A DNA stretch of 64,000 bases from Streptomyces antnestii (GTDB lineage Bacteria; Actinomycetota; Actinomycetes; Streptomycetales; Streptomycetaceae): the NCBI RefSeq assembly GCF_004005495.1, contig NZ_RZYA01000007.1:1-64000 (forward strand). The letters are read 5' to 3'. Each line of letters starts with the position of its first letter. Position 1 is the stretch's first letter. The notes beneath the pieces are model-generated. The model was given only the letters and a program-made list of their open reading frames with translations, ran no database searches and was not told where the DNA came from. Made by a program: the position numbers and the translations under genes. Of the stretch, positions 25,419-33,566 are shown piece by piece.

Positions 25419-27026
25419 TCAGGTCCAGTGCCCGCAGCCGTGCGGCGGGGCCCCGTCGAGCAGCCGGTCCCGCAGCTCCTGCCGCCGCACCTTGCCCGTC
25501 GCGGTGAGCGGAAGCTGGTCGAGGCGCAGGAGCGCCGGCTCGCCGAGGGGCGGCAGATCGGCCACGGCCCGCTGCCACGCCTCGCGGGCGAGCGTGCCGT
25601 CCCGGGTCACCAGGACCGGCAGCGGCAAACCGCTCGCCCGGCCGAGCACCACCGCCTCGACGACGTCCGGCAGCCGGTCGTGGAGCACGTCCTCGATCTC
25701 GACACAGCTGCCGCCCGGGACCGTGTCCACCTCGCGGTCGAGCAGGAGCATCCGGCCGGACCGGGTGGCGACGCCGAGGTCCCCGGTGGCGAACCAGCCA
25801 CCGGCGGACTTGGCCAGGAGCCGCTCCTGTTCACCTGCGTATCCCGCGCACAGGGCACGGGTACGCGCCATCACCAGGCCGGGCTCACCGCGCGGAACCC
25901 GCCGGTAGGTGACCGGGTCCACCACCCGCAGCCTCGTCCGGCCGGGAACCGGACGGCCCAGGTCGCGAGTTGTGGGGTGCCGCTCCCCGGACACGCGCAC
26001 CGACCTGCGGGTGAAGCAGCGGAAGGTGAGCGGCCCGGTCTCGGACTGCCCCCAGACCTGTACCCACAGCGGCAGGCGGCGGCGTGTGGCGGCGAGGTAG
26101 GTGCGCACCGTGGGCGGGTGGATCGCGTCGAAGGTGTTGATGTACAGGCGCACGTCACGGAACGGGTTGTCCGGTGCTGTGGCGAGCGACTGCCAGCGCA
26201 CGAAGGCCGAGGGGGTGGCCTCCAGGGTGGTCGGGGGGTGGGCGCGCAGGAGGGGTTCGGCATGCTGCGGATCGAAGCTGTCCAGGAGGAGCACCTTGCG
26301 CGGGGCGAGCCAGAACGCGCTGAGCGACCAGGTGAGGCCGCGCCCGTGGGCGTACGACGTGGCCTGGGCGACGGTGTCGTCGCGCCGGCTGGCCACCATC
26401 GGCCAGCGCCGTGCCTCGGCCGCGGCGAGCCGGTGGACCAGCGAGGTGGTGGTGTGGACGACCAGCTTGGGCGTCCCGGTGGTGCCCGAGGTGTGCATGA
26501 TGGCCAACGGGGCGTCGTCGGGGCGGCGTTGAGGGGGCGGCGGCCTGTGTCCGCGTACGTCCGCCAGAGGGACGGCGCCGGGGGCGGCGCCGGGCGCGGG
26601 GGCGTCGAGCGTGAGGGTGCGGCGGGTGAAGGCGGTCAGGTCGGTCCCGGCGGCGCGGGCGGCCGCGAGTGTGTCCGAGGTGGTGACCAGGGCGGTGGCG
26701 TCGAGGCGCTTCAGCAGCAGTTGGAGTGTCTCGGGAGGGAGGTTGCCGGAGATCAGCGCGGGCACCGCGCCGATGCGGGCGGCCGCGCAGGCGAGCAGGA
26801 CGTAGTCCCAGTGGTTGGGCTTGATCACGGCAACTCTGTCGCCCCGCGCGATGCCCAGACCGGCGAGCCAGCCCGCGGCTTGCGCCACCAGTTCGGCGAT
26901 GTTCTCGATGCCGTACGTCGTCCGGCCGTCGTGCGCGATGTCCAGCGGGCGGCTCAGGTGCACCTGCGTCCCGGTGCCGCGGTCGGCCAGGATGTCGAAG
27001 AACGGACCGGGTTCGAGCGATTTCAT
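25419..27026 (-). CDS. AMP-dependent acyl-CoA synthetase/ligase (second copy)
   Basis: The 535-residue member of the ANL superfamily should activate a carboxylic acid with ATP. Core motifs are the phosphate loop MHTSGTTGTPKLVV, WGQSETGPLT, GWFATGDLGV and the C-terminal catalytic Lys in LTATGKVRRQEL. No carrier-protein domain is attached, so the acyl group goes to CoA or to a separate acceptor. AAGGAC precedes the ATG at 27026. A 15-bp minisatellite separates it from the upstream UbiA gene. Confidence 0.9.
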   Translation of the reverse strand: MKSLEPGPFFDILADRGTGTQVHLSRPLDIAHDGRTTYGIENIAELVAQAAGWLAGLGIARGDRVAVIKPNHWDYVLLACAAARIGAVPALISGNLPPETLQLLLKRLDATALVTTSDTLAAARAAGTDLTAFTRRTLTLDAPAPGAAPGAVPLADVRGHRPPPPQRRPDDAPLAIMHTSGTTGTPKLVVHTTTSLVHRLAAAEARRWPMVASRRDDTVAQATSYAHGRGLTWSLSAFWLAPRKVLLLDSFDPQHAEPLLRAHPPTTLEATPSAFVRWQSLATAPDNPFRDVRLYINTFDAIHPPTVRTYLAATRRRLPLWVQVWGQSETGPLTFRCFTRRSVRVSGERHPTTRDLGRPVPGRTRLRVVDPVTYRRVPRGEPGLVMARTRALCAGYAGEQERLLAKSAGGWFATGDLGVATRSGRMLLLDREVDTVPGGSCVEIEDVLHDRLPDVVEAVVLGRASGLPLPVLVTRDGTLAREAWQRAVADLPPLGEPALLRLDQLPLTATGKVRRQELRDRLLDGAPPHGCGHWT

Positions 27027-27045
27027 CTCACGTCCTTGTCTCACT

Positions 27046-27135
27046 GGATCAGGGTTCCGCGGATCCGGGTTCCGCGGATCCGGGTTCCGCGGATCCGGGT
27101 TCCGCGGATCCGGGTTCCGTGGGTCAGGGTTCCGT
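27046..27135. repeat. 15-bp minisatellite between UbiA and ligase genes
   Basis: Six tandem units of 15 bp, consensus GGATCCGGGTTCCGC, occupy the entire gap between two operon genes. Units two to four are identical and the outer ones carry one to four changes. The unit contains overlapping palindromes (CCGCGG and GGATCC when joined), so the transcript could form alternative hairpins. Confidence 0.95.
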
Positions 27136-27138
27136 GGG

Positions 27139-28137
27139 TCAAACCGGGGCGGCCATCAGCAGGTTGGCCGCCACCAGCGCGGCGACCAGGACCCGGTGTG
27201 CCCGGATCCCGATGAGCCGGCCGCGCAGGATGTCGCCGCGCACGATGCCGACCGTGAACTGCGTGATGCGGGCCGCCGTCACGGGAAGGAGGGCCAGCGG
27301 GAACCACCACGGTGCGATCCCCAGGAGGGCCGCCGCGACGATCACCGCGGTCTCCAGGGCGGAGAGCGCGCCGATGAACACGGCGTTGCCGCGGCGGGAG
27401 AGCAGACACGCGACGGTGGGCCGCCCCACCGCACGGTCGCCGGCGATGTCGTTCGTGTTCGAGTACACGCCGAAGAGGAGCGGACCCAGGCCGAACAGGA
27501 AGGTCTCCACCGCGGCGAGGCCGGCCGCCTCGCCGGTGAGCAGGCCGTACAGCGGCAGCACGAAGAACCAGCCGACGGCGGCGAGGAACAACTCCTGGAA
27601 CCCCCGGTGGCCGAGTCGCAGGCCCCACGAGTACTGCGGGACGAGGAAACCGGCGGTCACGACGCTGAGCACGGCCCACATCGGCCGGTGGGGCGCGAGA
27701 TACAGAGCAGCCGCCCAGAACAGCACGCCGGCGGCGAGCACCGTGCCGGCGAAGCGGACGGCGTCCCTCTCGGTCAGGACGCCGGCCAGCAGCGGTTTAC
27801 GGGCGATTCTGCGCACCGGCGCGTCCGTACCGTAGTTCGCGAGATCGCTGCCGTCGCGGTACCCGGCGATGTCGTCCAGCGCGACCGACGCGCTGACCAG
27901 GCACACCTCGCCCAGCAGGAAGGCCGCCAGGGTCGCCACCGACGGTGCGTCGAGGTGGCGGCCGCTGAGGGGAAGCAGCGACACCACGACGAGCAGGCTC
28001 AGGTAGTAGTCGTACATGCCGAGCTTGGCCAGCCGCAGATAGGCGGGCAGACGCGCCGTCATGCGCCGGCCGGGCCGGGCGGCGAGCACACGGGGCGGGT
28101 GCGCGGTGGCGGTGCCCGTAGTCGTCTCACCGGCCAT
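27139..28137 (-). CDS. UbiA family prenyltransferase
   Basis: The 332-residue integral membrane protein has about eight or nine hydrophobic segments. It carries the two Asp motifs that bind Mg-prenyl diphosphate: SVALDDIAGYRDGSD (about 87-101) and YSNTNDIAGDRAVGRPT. UbiA enzymes join a prenyl chain to an aromatic or other acceptor. AGGGAG precedes the ATG at 28137. An alternative ATG at 28374 overlaps the stop of the upstream ligase (ATGA). It would add 79 residues including an 'APRSST'-type repeat; the shorter form fits the family better. The acceptor is unknown, but acyl-activating genes on both sides suggest a carboxylate. Confidence 0.88.
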   Translation of the reverse strand: MAGETTTGTATAHPPRVLAARPGRRMTARLPAYLRLAKLGMYDYYLSLLVVVSLLPLSGRHLDAPSVATLAAFLLGEVCLVSASVALDDIAGYRDGSDLANYGTDAPVRRIARKPLLAGVLTERDAVRFAGTVLAAGVLFWAAALYLAPHRPMWAVLSVVTAGFLVPQYSWGLRLGHRGFQELFLAAVGWFFVLPLYGLLTGEAAGLAAVETFLFGLGPLLFGVYSNTNDIAGDRAVGRPTVACLLSRRGNAVFIGALSALETAVIVAAALLGIAPWWFPLALLPVTAARITQFTVGIVRGDILRGRLIGIRAHRVLVAALVAANLLMAAPV

Positions 28138-28162
28138 GGATACTCCCTGCTCGCAGACCGTC

Positions 28163-28252
28163 GAAGACAATGGCGCCGTCGAAGACCGTGGCGCCGTCGA
28201 AGACCGTGGCGCCGTCGAAGACAATGGCGCCGTCGAAGACCGTGGCGCCGTC
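28163..28252. repeat. 18-bp minisatellite upstream of the UbiA start
   Basis: Five tandem units of 18 bp, GAAGACCGTGGCGCCGTC with a CCGTGG/CAATGG variant, followed by degenerate copies to about 28290. Because the unit is a multiple of three, it could be translated as a six-residue repeat if UbiA starts at 28374. Confidence 0.95.
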
Positions 28253-28370
28253 GGGTCGGGGACCGCAGCGCCGTCGCAGACCGTCGTGCCGTCCCGGTGT
28301 CCTCGATCCGCTGAACACCGCTGCCGCTCGCCGGCGCCGGTCACCACGGCATGGGTGCGGTCGCGCTCGC

Positions 28371-30065
28371 TCATCGGGAGGCTCCCTCGCAGGTCGAGGC
28401 GGTACGCGGCACGTCCGGGCCTTGCGTGGCCGCGCGCCGCGCCAGGGTGCTTCGGCAGACCTTTCCGGTCGGACCGAGAGGCAGTTGATCCAGCGTCAGT
28501 AGCTGCTCGGGCAGCTTGCGGCGCTCCAGCCCCCGCTCGCGTTCCAGGAACGCCTGGAGCTCTTTGAGGGTGGGAGGTTCGGTGCCGGGGCGCTTCGCCA
28601 CGCAGGCACACATGCGCTCGCCGAGCTCGGGGTCGGGCACCGGGACGCAGGCCGCGTCGGCGATCCCCGGGTGCGCGCCGATGTGACGCTCGACCTCGGC
28701 CGGGCTGATCGTGTAGCCGCCGCGGATGACGGTGCTGCGGAGCCGGTCGAGCACCCACAACTCCCCGTCGCCGTCGACGAGTCCGCGATCCCCCGTCCGC
28801 ACCCAGCCGTCCGGGGTGCGGTGGGCGGCGTCGAGCTCGGGCGCACCCAGGTAGCACCGGGGTGTCATCGGGCCGCGGGCCTGGATCTCGCCCGCCTCCC
28901 CGGAGGGCAGCGGCCGGCCGTCCGGCCCGACGACGCGGATCTCGGCCACGGCGGGGTCGGCACGGCCTGCCCTGCGGGTGTCCGTGGCCGGACAGGCCCA
29001 TGTCGTATGGCAGTTGACGCCATCGGTCGATCCGTAGATGTTCACCACGGGGCAGCCGAATCTGCCGAGGGCGGCGCGCAGCGTCTCGGGCGGCAGGGGC
29101 GCGGCGCTGGAGACGACGGCGCGGAGCGACGAGAGGTCCTCGCCGGGCGTCCACGGCGCCTCCGCCATGCGGCGCAGCATCGTGGGTACGGCGAAGACGT
29201 GGCTCGGCCGATGCTCGGTCACGGCACTCAGCGCCAGGGTCGCCTCGAAGCGGTCCAGCAGCACGAGCGTCCCGCCGTGCCGGACGAGTACGACCAGGCC
29301 GAGCGAGCCGTACGAGGACGCGAGCGGCATCAGGACCAGGCATCGCAGGGGATCCGCGCCGCGGCGCAGAGCGCTGACGTAGTTGCCGCGGCCGCCGGCC
29401 AGGGCGTTGTGCGAGTAGGCGACCATCTTCGGCCGGTCCTCGGAACCGGAGGAGACCAGGATCCGGGCCGGTGTCTCCGCATCGACGGCGACCGGTTCCC
29501 ACGGCTCACCCTCCGGGCGGCCGACGAGCCACGGATCCAGCGGAACGCAGCCGTCCGGCGACGCGCCGAAGACGGCGACGGTCCGCAGGTACGGGAGGTC
29601 GGCTCGCAGGTCGGCCAGGGTCCGCGCGAGCGGGACGCCGTCCCATTCGGCCGTGGTGATCACGGCGCGGGCGCGCGACCTGCCGAGCAGGGCCAGGGAG
29701 TCCTGGCGGCCGCGCCCCACCGGATAGGGCAGCGCCACGGCACCGATCGCGGCCAGGGCGAGGTCCGCGGCAAGCGCCCGCCGGCCGCTGGGCAGTTGGA
29801 CGCCGACCACGTCGCCCGCGCCGATGCCGAGCGCCACGAACCCGGTGGCGAGGCGCCGGGCATGCCGGTCGAGAGTCGCGTAGTCGAGCGTCCCCTCAGG
29901 GTCGACGACAGCCGGGCGCTCGGGGTGGGCCACCACGTGCGCGCGGAACAGCGAGTAGAGGTCGCGGTCGGGCACGAGCCCCTGCTCGACGTACCGGCGG
30001 CGCAGTCGCGCCGGTACCCGGTCGGGTACGTCGATGCCTTGGGCCGATGCCCAGGTCGCCGTCAT
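28371..30065 (-). CDS. AMP-dependent acyl-activating enzyme (first copy)
   Basis: The 564-residue ANL-superfamily enzyme has an atypical phosphate loop, LVSSGSEDRPKMVAYSHN, in place of the usual TSGTTG-PK. VNIYGSTDGVN, DGWVRTGDRGLVD, the hinge DRLRSTVIRGGYTISPAEVE and C-terminal PTGKVCRST with the catalytic Lys follow. It resembles 2,3-dihydroxybenzoate-AMP-ligase-like or aryl-CoA ligases, but substrate cannot be assigned. The ATG at 30065 overlaps the CoA-transferase stop (ATGA). Confidence 0.9.
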   Translation of the reverse strand: MTATWASAQGIDVPDRVPARLRRRYVEQGLVPDRDLYSLFRAHVVAHPERPAVVDPEGTLDYATLDRHARRLATGFVALGIGAGDVVGVQLPSGRRALAADLALAAIGAVALPYPVGRGRQDSLALLGRSRARAVITTAEWDGVPLARTLADLRADLPYLRTVAVFGASPDGCVPLDPWLVGRPEGEPWEPVAVDAETPARILVSSGSEDRPKMVAYSHNALAGGRGNYVSALRRGADPLRCLVLMPLASSYGSLGLVVLVRHGGTLVLLDRFEATLALSAVTEHRPSHVFAVPTMLRRMAEAPWTPGEDLSSLRAVVSSAAPLPPETLRAALGRFGCPVVNIYGSTDGVNCHTTWACPATDTRRAGRADPAVAEIRVVGPDGRPLPSGEAGEIQARGPMTPRCYLGAPELDAAHRTPDGWVRTGDRGLVDGDGELWVLDRLRSTVIRGGYTISPAEVERHIGAHPGIADAACVPVPDPELGERMCACVAKRPGTEPPTLKELQAFLERERGLERRKLPEQLLTLDQLPLGPTGKVCRSTLARRAATQGPDVPRTASTCEGASR

Positions 30066-31774
30066 GCGGTGAACTCCCAGGGCCTGCCGGGCAGTACACA
30101 GTCGTCCCGGATCAGCGCGGCGCTGAAACGCGGGTCGGCGGCCAGCTCGGTGAGGTCGGTGCAGAGCGGGACCGGGGGCGCGGGCTGGCGCGGGTCGGAC
30201 GCGGCGCCGCGTCCGTGCGCGGTCAGTACCGTCGCGGCGGAGAGCAGGGAGGTGTGCACCCGTCGGCCGTGCCCGGTGGCGGCGCGCGCCAGCAGCGCGG
30301 CGAGCACTCCTTCCGCGCAGACCAGGCCGCCGAGCACATCGAGCAGCGTCATCAGTGAGGGGGTCGGTGGCTCGCCGGGCCGCGCGGTCAGCTCGGCAAG
30401 GCCGGCGCCGGCCTGCACCACGTAGTCGGTGCCGATCGGCGGGGTGGGGCCCATGGCGTCGCCCCAGCCGGACGCCCAGGCGTGGACGAGGCCGGGCCGG
30501 ACACCGGCCAGATCGGCGGCGTCGAGCTGCCATGCGGCCGCCTTGCCGGGGGCCCAGTTGTGCAGGAACACGTCCGCGTCGCGGACGAGTTCGCGCACCG
30601 TGCCGCGGCCACCGGGGGTGCGCAGGTCCGCCTCGACGGCCTCCTTGCCGCGGTTGAGCGCGAGGAACCGGGCCGAGCAGTCGCCCGCCATCGGTGCGGT
30701 TCCGCGCATCGGGTCGCCGCCCGGCGGTTCGACCCGGATCACCCTGGCCCCGAGCAGGGCGAGTGCGTGGCCGGCGAGCGGCCCCTGCACCCGCCCGGTG
30801 GACTCGACGACCACCAGCCCGGCGAGCGGTCGGTGCGGCGCGGGAGGCGGCACGGCGGGTGACAGCCCCGGGGTGGCGTGCCGGTCCGCGGGCAGTGGTG
30901 TGACGGTCCAGGGAGCCCGAGGCGGGGCGAGAAGCTCCTCCCGGCCGAGGTCGCGCACGCGCAGTACGCTGACGCCCGCTTGAGCGGCCGCGGTACGGAT
31001 CACGGAGTAGGGAGTCCGCGCGGTGGCGCGGTGGAGTTCGGCGGGGAGCGGGCAGACGCCGGTGGCGTACCGGTGCTGGAACGGCGGCCAGCCTCTGCGG
31101 ATCGCGGAAAGGTCGGCACCGAGCACGGCCCAGAACCGCTGCCACACCTCGGCGTCGAGCGTCTCGATCTCGAACCTGACCCCGTCGCCGCTGGTGAACG
31201 GTGGCGCGGCGGCATCCGGCGCGGTGGGCGGCGCCGGGATGCGCACGTCGTCGGCCGCGGTCGCCACCGCCAGGTACTGACCGACGGCGAGCAGGGCGCC
31301 CTGGGCGACGGAGGTGCGGACCTCGTCGATCCGTACGCCGCGCCTGGCGGCATGGAGAGCGGCGAGCGCACCGGTCACGGCGAGCACGCCGGTCACCGCT
31401 TCGGCGTAGTCGAGGCGGAGCGGCGTGGGTCGGCCGTACCTGCGCCCGTGCACGTGGGCGATGCCGCAGGCGGCCTGCACGTCGGCCTCGCTCGCCAGCG
31501 GCAGCTCGACCGGTCCCGCCCAGTCGATGGCGCAGGTGAGTACGTGCGGTTCGGCACCGGCACCGGCACCGCATGCGATGCCGAGGGTGCCCGCCCCCTC
31601 GGCATCGGGCCCCTGCGCGTCCTGGGCGATCTCGCAGCCGAGGCGCGCCAGGTGGTCCGCGGCGACGGCGAGCGCTGTCGAGCTGCCGACGGCCGTCGCC
31701 GAGGTCCCGGCCAGTGGCTGGTTCGGCTCGGACGTCCGTGGCGCGTCGGTGCTTACGACTTTGCCTACGGTCAT
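30062..31774 (-). CDS. Double-length class III CoA-transferase (CaiB/BaiF family)
   Basis: The 570-residue protein is longer than the usual ~400 of this family and appears to hold two CoA-transferase III modules. The second half has LAGLVVVESTGRVQGPLAGHA, LGARVIRVEPPGGDPMRG, FLALNRGKEAVEADLRTPGG and a conserved GTDYVVQAGAG. The first half retains RLDYAEAVTGVLAVTGALAA and a degraded C-terminal domain. The catalytic Asp region of such enzymes is near the start of the long conserved segment; which half is active is unclear. It would move CoA between acids without ATP. It is coupled by ATGA overlaps to genes on both sides. Confidence 0.85.
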   Translation of the reverse strand: MTVGKVVSTDAPRTSEPNQPLAGTSATAVGSSTALAVAADHLARLGCEIAQDAQGPDAEGAGTLGIACGAGAGAEPHVLTCAIDWAGPVELPLASEADVQAACGIAHVHGRRYGRPTPLRLDYAEAVTGVLAVTGALAALHAARRGVRIDEVRTSVAQGALLAVGQYLAVATAADDVRIPAPPTAPDAAAPPFTSGDGVRFEIETLDAEVWQRFWAVLGADLSAIRRGWPPFQHRYATGVCPLPAELHRATARTPYSVIRTAAAQAGVSVLRVRDLGREELLAPPRAPWTVTPLPADRHATPGLSPAVPPPAPHRPLAGLVVVESTGRVQGPLAGHALALLGARVIRVEPPGGDPMRGTAPMAGDCSARFLALNRGKEAVEADLRTPGGRGTVRELVRDADVFLHNWAPGKAAAWQLDAADLAGVRPGLVHAWASGWGDAMGPTPPIGTDYVVQAGAGLAELTARPGEPPTPSLMTLLDVLGGLVCAEGVLAALLARAATGHGRRVHTSLLSAATVLTAHGRGAASDPRQPAPPVPLCTDLTELAADPRFSAALIRDDCVLPGRPWEFTA

Positions 31775-32598
31775 GCGGGCCGCCGCCCCTGGACGGAGTA
31801 GATGACGCACGAGCTGGCCCGGAACTCAGGATGCCGCATGACCTGGCGCACCTCGGCCAGTTCCGCGTCGGTCATCCCGGCGGCGACCAGTTGGTCACGT
31901 AGCTGGTGGGTGAGGTGGATCAGGAGGTGGACGCCGGGCGAGCCGGCGTGCCAGGGCACCACGTAGGGCACCGGGTCGACATCGACCAGGCCCGCTTCCC
32001 GCATGGCCGCCGCCGCGCGCCGCCCCCAGGCGCCGTCCGCTCCCGCGTCCGCGAACAGGCGCGCCTTGGCCGCCAGGAACCGCTCGTACAGTTCACCGGC
32101 GGCGCGACTCGGCGCGAGCAGCACCGGACCGTAGTCGATGTCGAACTCGTCGATCTGCAGCCAGCCGCCCGGTCGCAGCGCGCGCATCATCGCGGCGAGC
32201 GCCGCGTGCCGCTCGGCCAGGTGCCGCAGCACCAGACGGGAGAGGACGAGGTCGAAAGCCTCCTGGGGCAGCGGGTCGCGCACCACGTCGTGCCGCTGGA
32301 CTCGCAGGCCGGGAGCCGCGGGGATGTGCACCGGGTTGACGTCCGTTGCCAGCACCTGCCCGGTGGGCGCCACTCGTTCGGCCAGCCAGGAGGCGATGCT
32401 GCCGCCGCCGGCGCCCACTTCGAGGCAGTGCCAGCCGTCGGTCACACCGGTGGCGACGAGGCGGGCGGTCGTGATCGGGTCGAGGGACGCCGCGAGGCAG
32501 CGGTGGTGCTCGTCCGCGTGGACGTTGTCGTTGTCAAAGACGTATCCCTCGCCGGACGTTGAGGCCGCGACGGCCGGCGTGGGGAAGGGGGTCTTCAC
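31771..32598 (-). CDS. SAM-dependent class I methyltransferase
   Basis: The 275-residue protein has the SAM-binding motif I CLEVGAGGGSIASWLAERV (about 58-76), motif II-like LATDVNP, motif post-I RHDVVRDPLP and motif III RALRPGGWLQIDE. It methylates a small molecule rather than nucleic acid, judging from size and lack of extra domains. GTG at 32598 follows AGGAG by 5 nt. It is first in a six-gene operon running to 24005. Confidence 0.9.
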   Translation of the reverse strand: MKTPFPTPAVAASTSGEGYVFDNDNVHADEHHRCLAASLDPITTARLVATGVTDGWHCLEVGAGGGSIASWLAERVAPTGQVLATDVNPVHIPAAPGLRVQRHDVVRDPLPQEAFDLVLSRLVLRHLAERHAALAAMMRALRPGGWLQIDEFDIDYGPVLLAPSRAAGELYERFLAAKARLFADAGADGAWGRRAAAAMREAGLVDVDPVPYVVPWHAGSPGVHLLIHLTHQLRDQLVAAGMTDAELAEVRQVMRHPEFRASSCVIYSVQGRRPA

Positions 32599-32643
32599 CG
32601 GGGCTCCTGACGTGGTGGAACGTATGTGACGGGGTGAACCGGT

Positions 32644-32670
32644 GAGGCCGGGCGGTGGCCGCCCGGCCTC
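32644..32670 (-). terminator. Hairpin between secreted-protein gene and methyltransferase operon
   Basis: A perfect 12-bp inverted repeat (32644-32655 and 32659-32670) with a 3-nt loop lies 18 bases after the stop of the 32689 gene and 45 bases before the methyltransferase start. It should separate the two transcription units, or act as an attenuator for the operon. Confidence 0.8.
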
Positions 32671-32688
32671 AGGTGCGGCCGGCTGTCC

Positions 32689-33009
32689 TCACGAGGAGAA
32701 GGAGCCGGCGACCTGCCCGGTGTGCATCCCGTATCCGGGCTGGATCGGGATCCCTGGGGTCAGGCAGAGCGGGTCCGCGTGCAGATAGACGGTCCGCGAG
32801 GTCTGGTTGTTCAGGACGTGCGAGACCGTGGGAAGGGCCGTGCAGCCGTGCGGGTCGGGGTAGACCGTCAGCGGGAGCAGTTCGCTGCTGAACACGACCA
32901 CTTGGTCGGTGTCGGCCCGGGATCCCTGGGCGTTCTGTGCGGCTGCGGAGCCCGTGGAAGCGAGGACGAGGCCGGCGGCCAACGTGGCGAGGAGCGCGCT
33001 ACGACGCAT
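32689..33009 (-). CDS. Small secreted protein of unknown function
   Basis: The 106-residue precursor has a clear Sec signal peptide (RRSALLATLAAGLVLASTG, then SAAAQ cleavage). The mature part of about 80 residues contains two Cys (HGCTALP and DPLCLTPG) that could form one disulfide, plus HVLNNQTSRTVYLHAD. I recognise no family. GAGAGG precedes the ATG at 33009. Its terminator and neighbour suggest an extracellular partner of the locus, but this is only positional. Confidence 0.75.
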   Translation of the reverse strand: MRRSALLATLAAGLVLASTGSAAAQNAQGSRADTDQVVVFSSELLPLTVYPDPHGCTALPTVSHVLNNQTSRTVYLHADPLCLTPGIPIQPGYGMHTGQVAGSFSS

Positions 33010-33030
33010 GGATTCACCTCTCGGGAAGGG

Positions 33031-33058
33031 GGAGCCGCCGGAACACTCCGGCGGCTCC
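33031..33058 (-). terminator. Terminator of the barrel-protein gene
   Basis: A perfect 12-bp inverted repeat (33031-33042 and 33047-33058) with loop acac lies 16 bases after the stop of the 33075 gene, just upstream of the next secreted-protein start. Confidence 0.85.
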
Positions 33059-33074
33059 GTGTGGCCTGCTCAGG

Positions 33075-33566
33075 TCACTTGAACTGAACGTCGACCTTGT
33101 AGACGCCGGGCTTCTGGGCCGTGACGGTCGCCTCTCCGTTGACGCCGTTGTAGGCCCCGGTGCCACCCTCCACCACGGCCTTGAACGTGTACGGGTAGTC
33201 GAGCGGGTTGACGTCGATCGGGGCCTGGGCGCTCAGGTTGAGCTCGTCACCGTTGGCGAAGATGACGTACGCGCCGCACTGGGCGTCCAGCTTCGTGGGG
33301 CTCTCGATGCCGTCGACGCCGCAGGTGTCGAAGGTCTTGCCGATCTGCTTGCCCGAGGCGTCGAGCACCGGGCCGTTGCCGGCGAAGCTTCCGCCCAGGG
33401 TGGGAGTCTGGGGGATGGACGTGGCCTTGGTGTAGTCAATGGTGAAGCTCAGCGGCGCGGGAGCATCCGCCAGGGCCGGTGCCGCGCCGGCGAGGCCGAG
33501 GCCACCGGCGAGGGACGCGGTGGCGACGGCGGCGGCGATGCGCTTGCCCATAGCAATTTTCTGCAT
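33075..33566 (-). CDS. Secreted allene-oxide-cyclase-like barrel protein
   Basis: The 163-residue precursor has a Sec signal (GKRIAAAVATASLAGGLGLA, APALADA). The mature chain carries GKTFDTCGVDG, AQCGAYVIFANGDELNLSAQ and VVEGGTGAYNGVNGEATVT. The GGTGAYxGxxG turn is characteristic of allene-oxide-cyclase and dirigent-type beta barrels, which bind small hydrophobic ligands or steer radical coupling. Two Cys may pair. AGGAGA precedes the ATG at 33566. Enzymatic activity cannot be claimed from the fold. Confidence 0.7.
   Translation of the reverse strand: MQKIAMGKRIAAAVATASLAGGLGLAGAAPALADAPAPLSFTIDYTKATSIPQTPTLGGSFAGNGPVLDASGKQIGKTFDTCGVDGIESPTKLDAQCGAYVIFANGDELNLSAQAPIDVNPLDYPYTFKAVVEGGTGAYNGVNGEATVTAQKPGVYKVDVQFK

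Noticed and set aside
27046-28252. Repeat arrays considered as CRISPR
   Set aside because: Units are directly joined with no spacers and there are no cas genes.
28127-28318. Small protein with FDGATV repeats encoded by the 18-bp array
   Set aside because: It arises from any frame through an 18-bp repeat; no ribosome site or family support.
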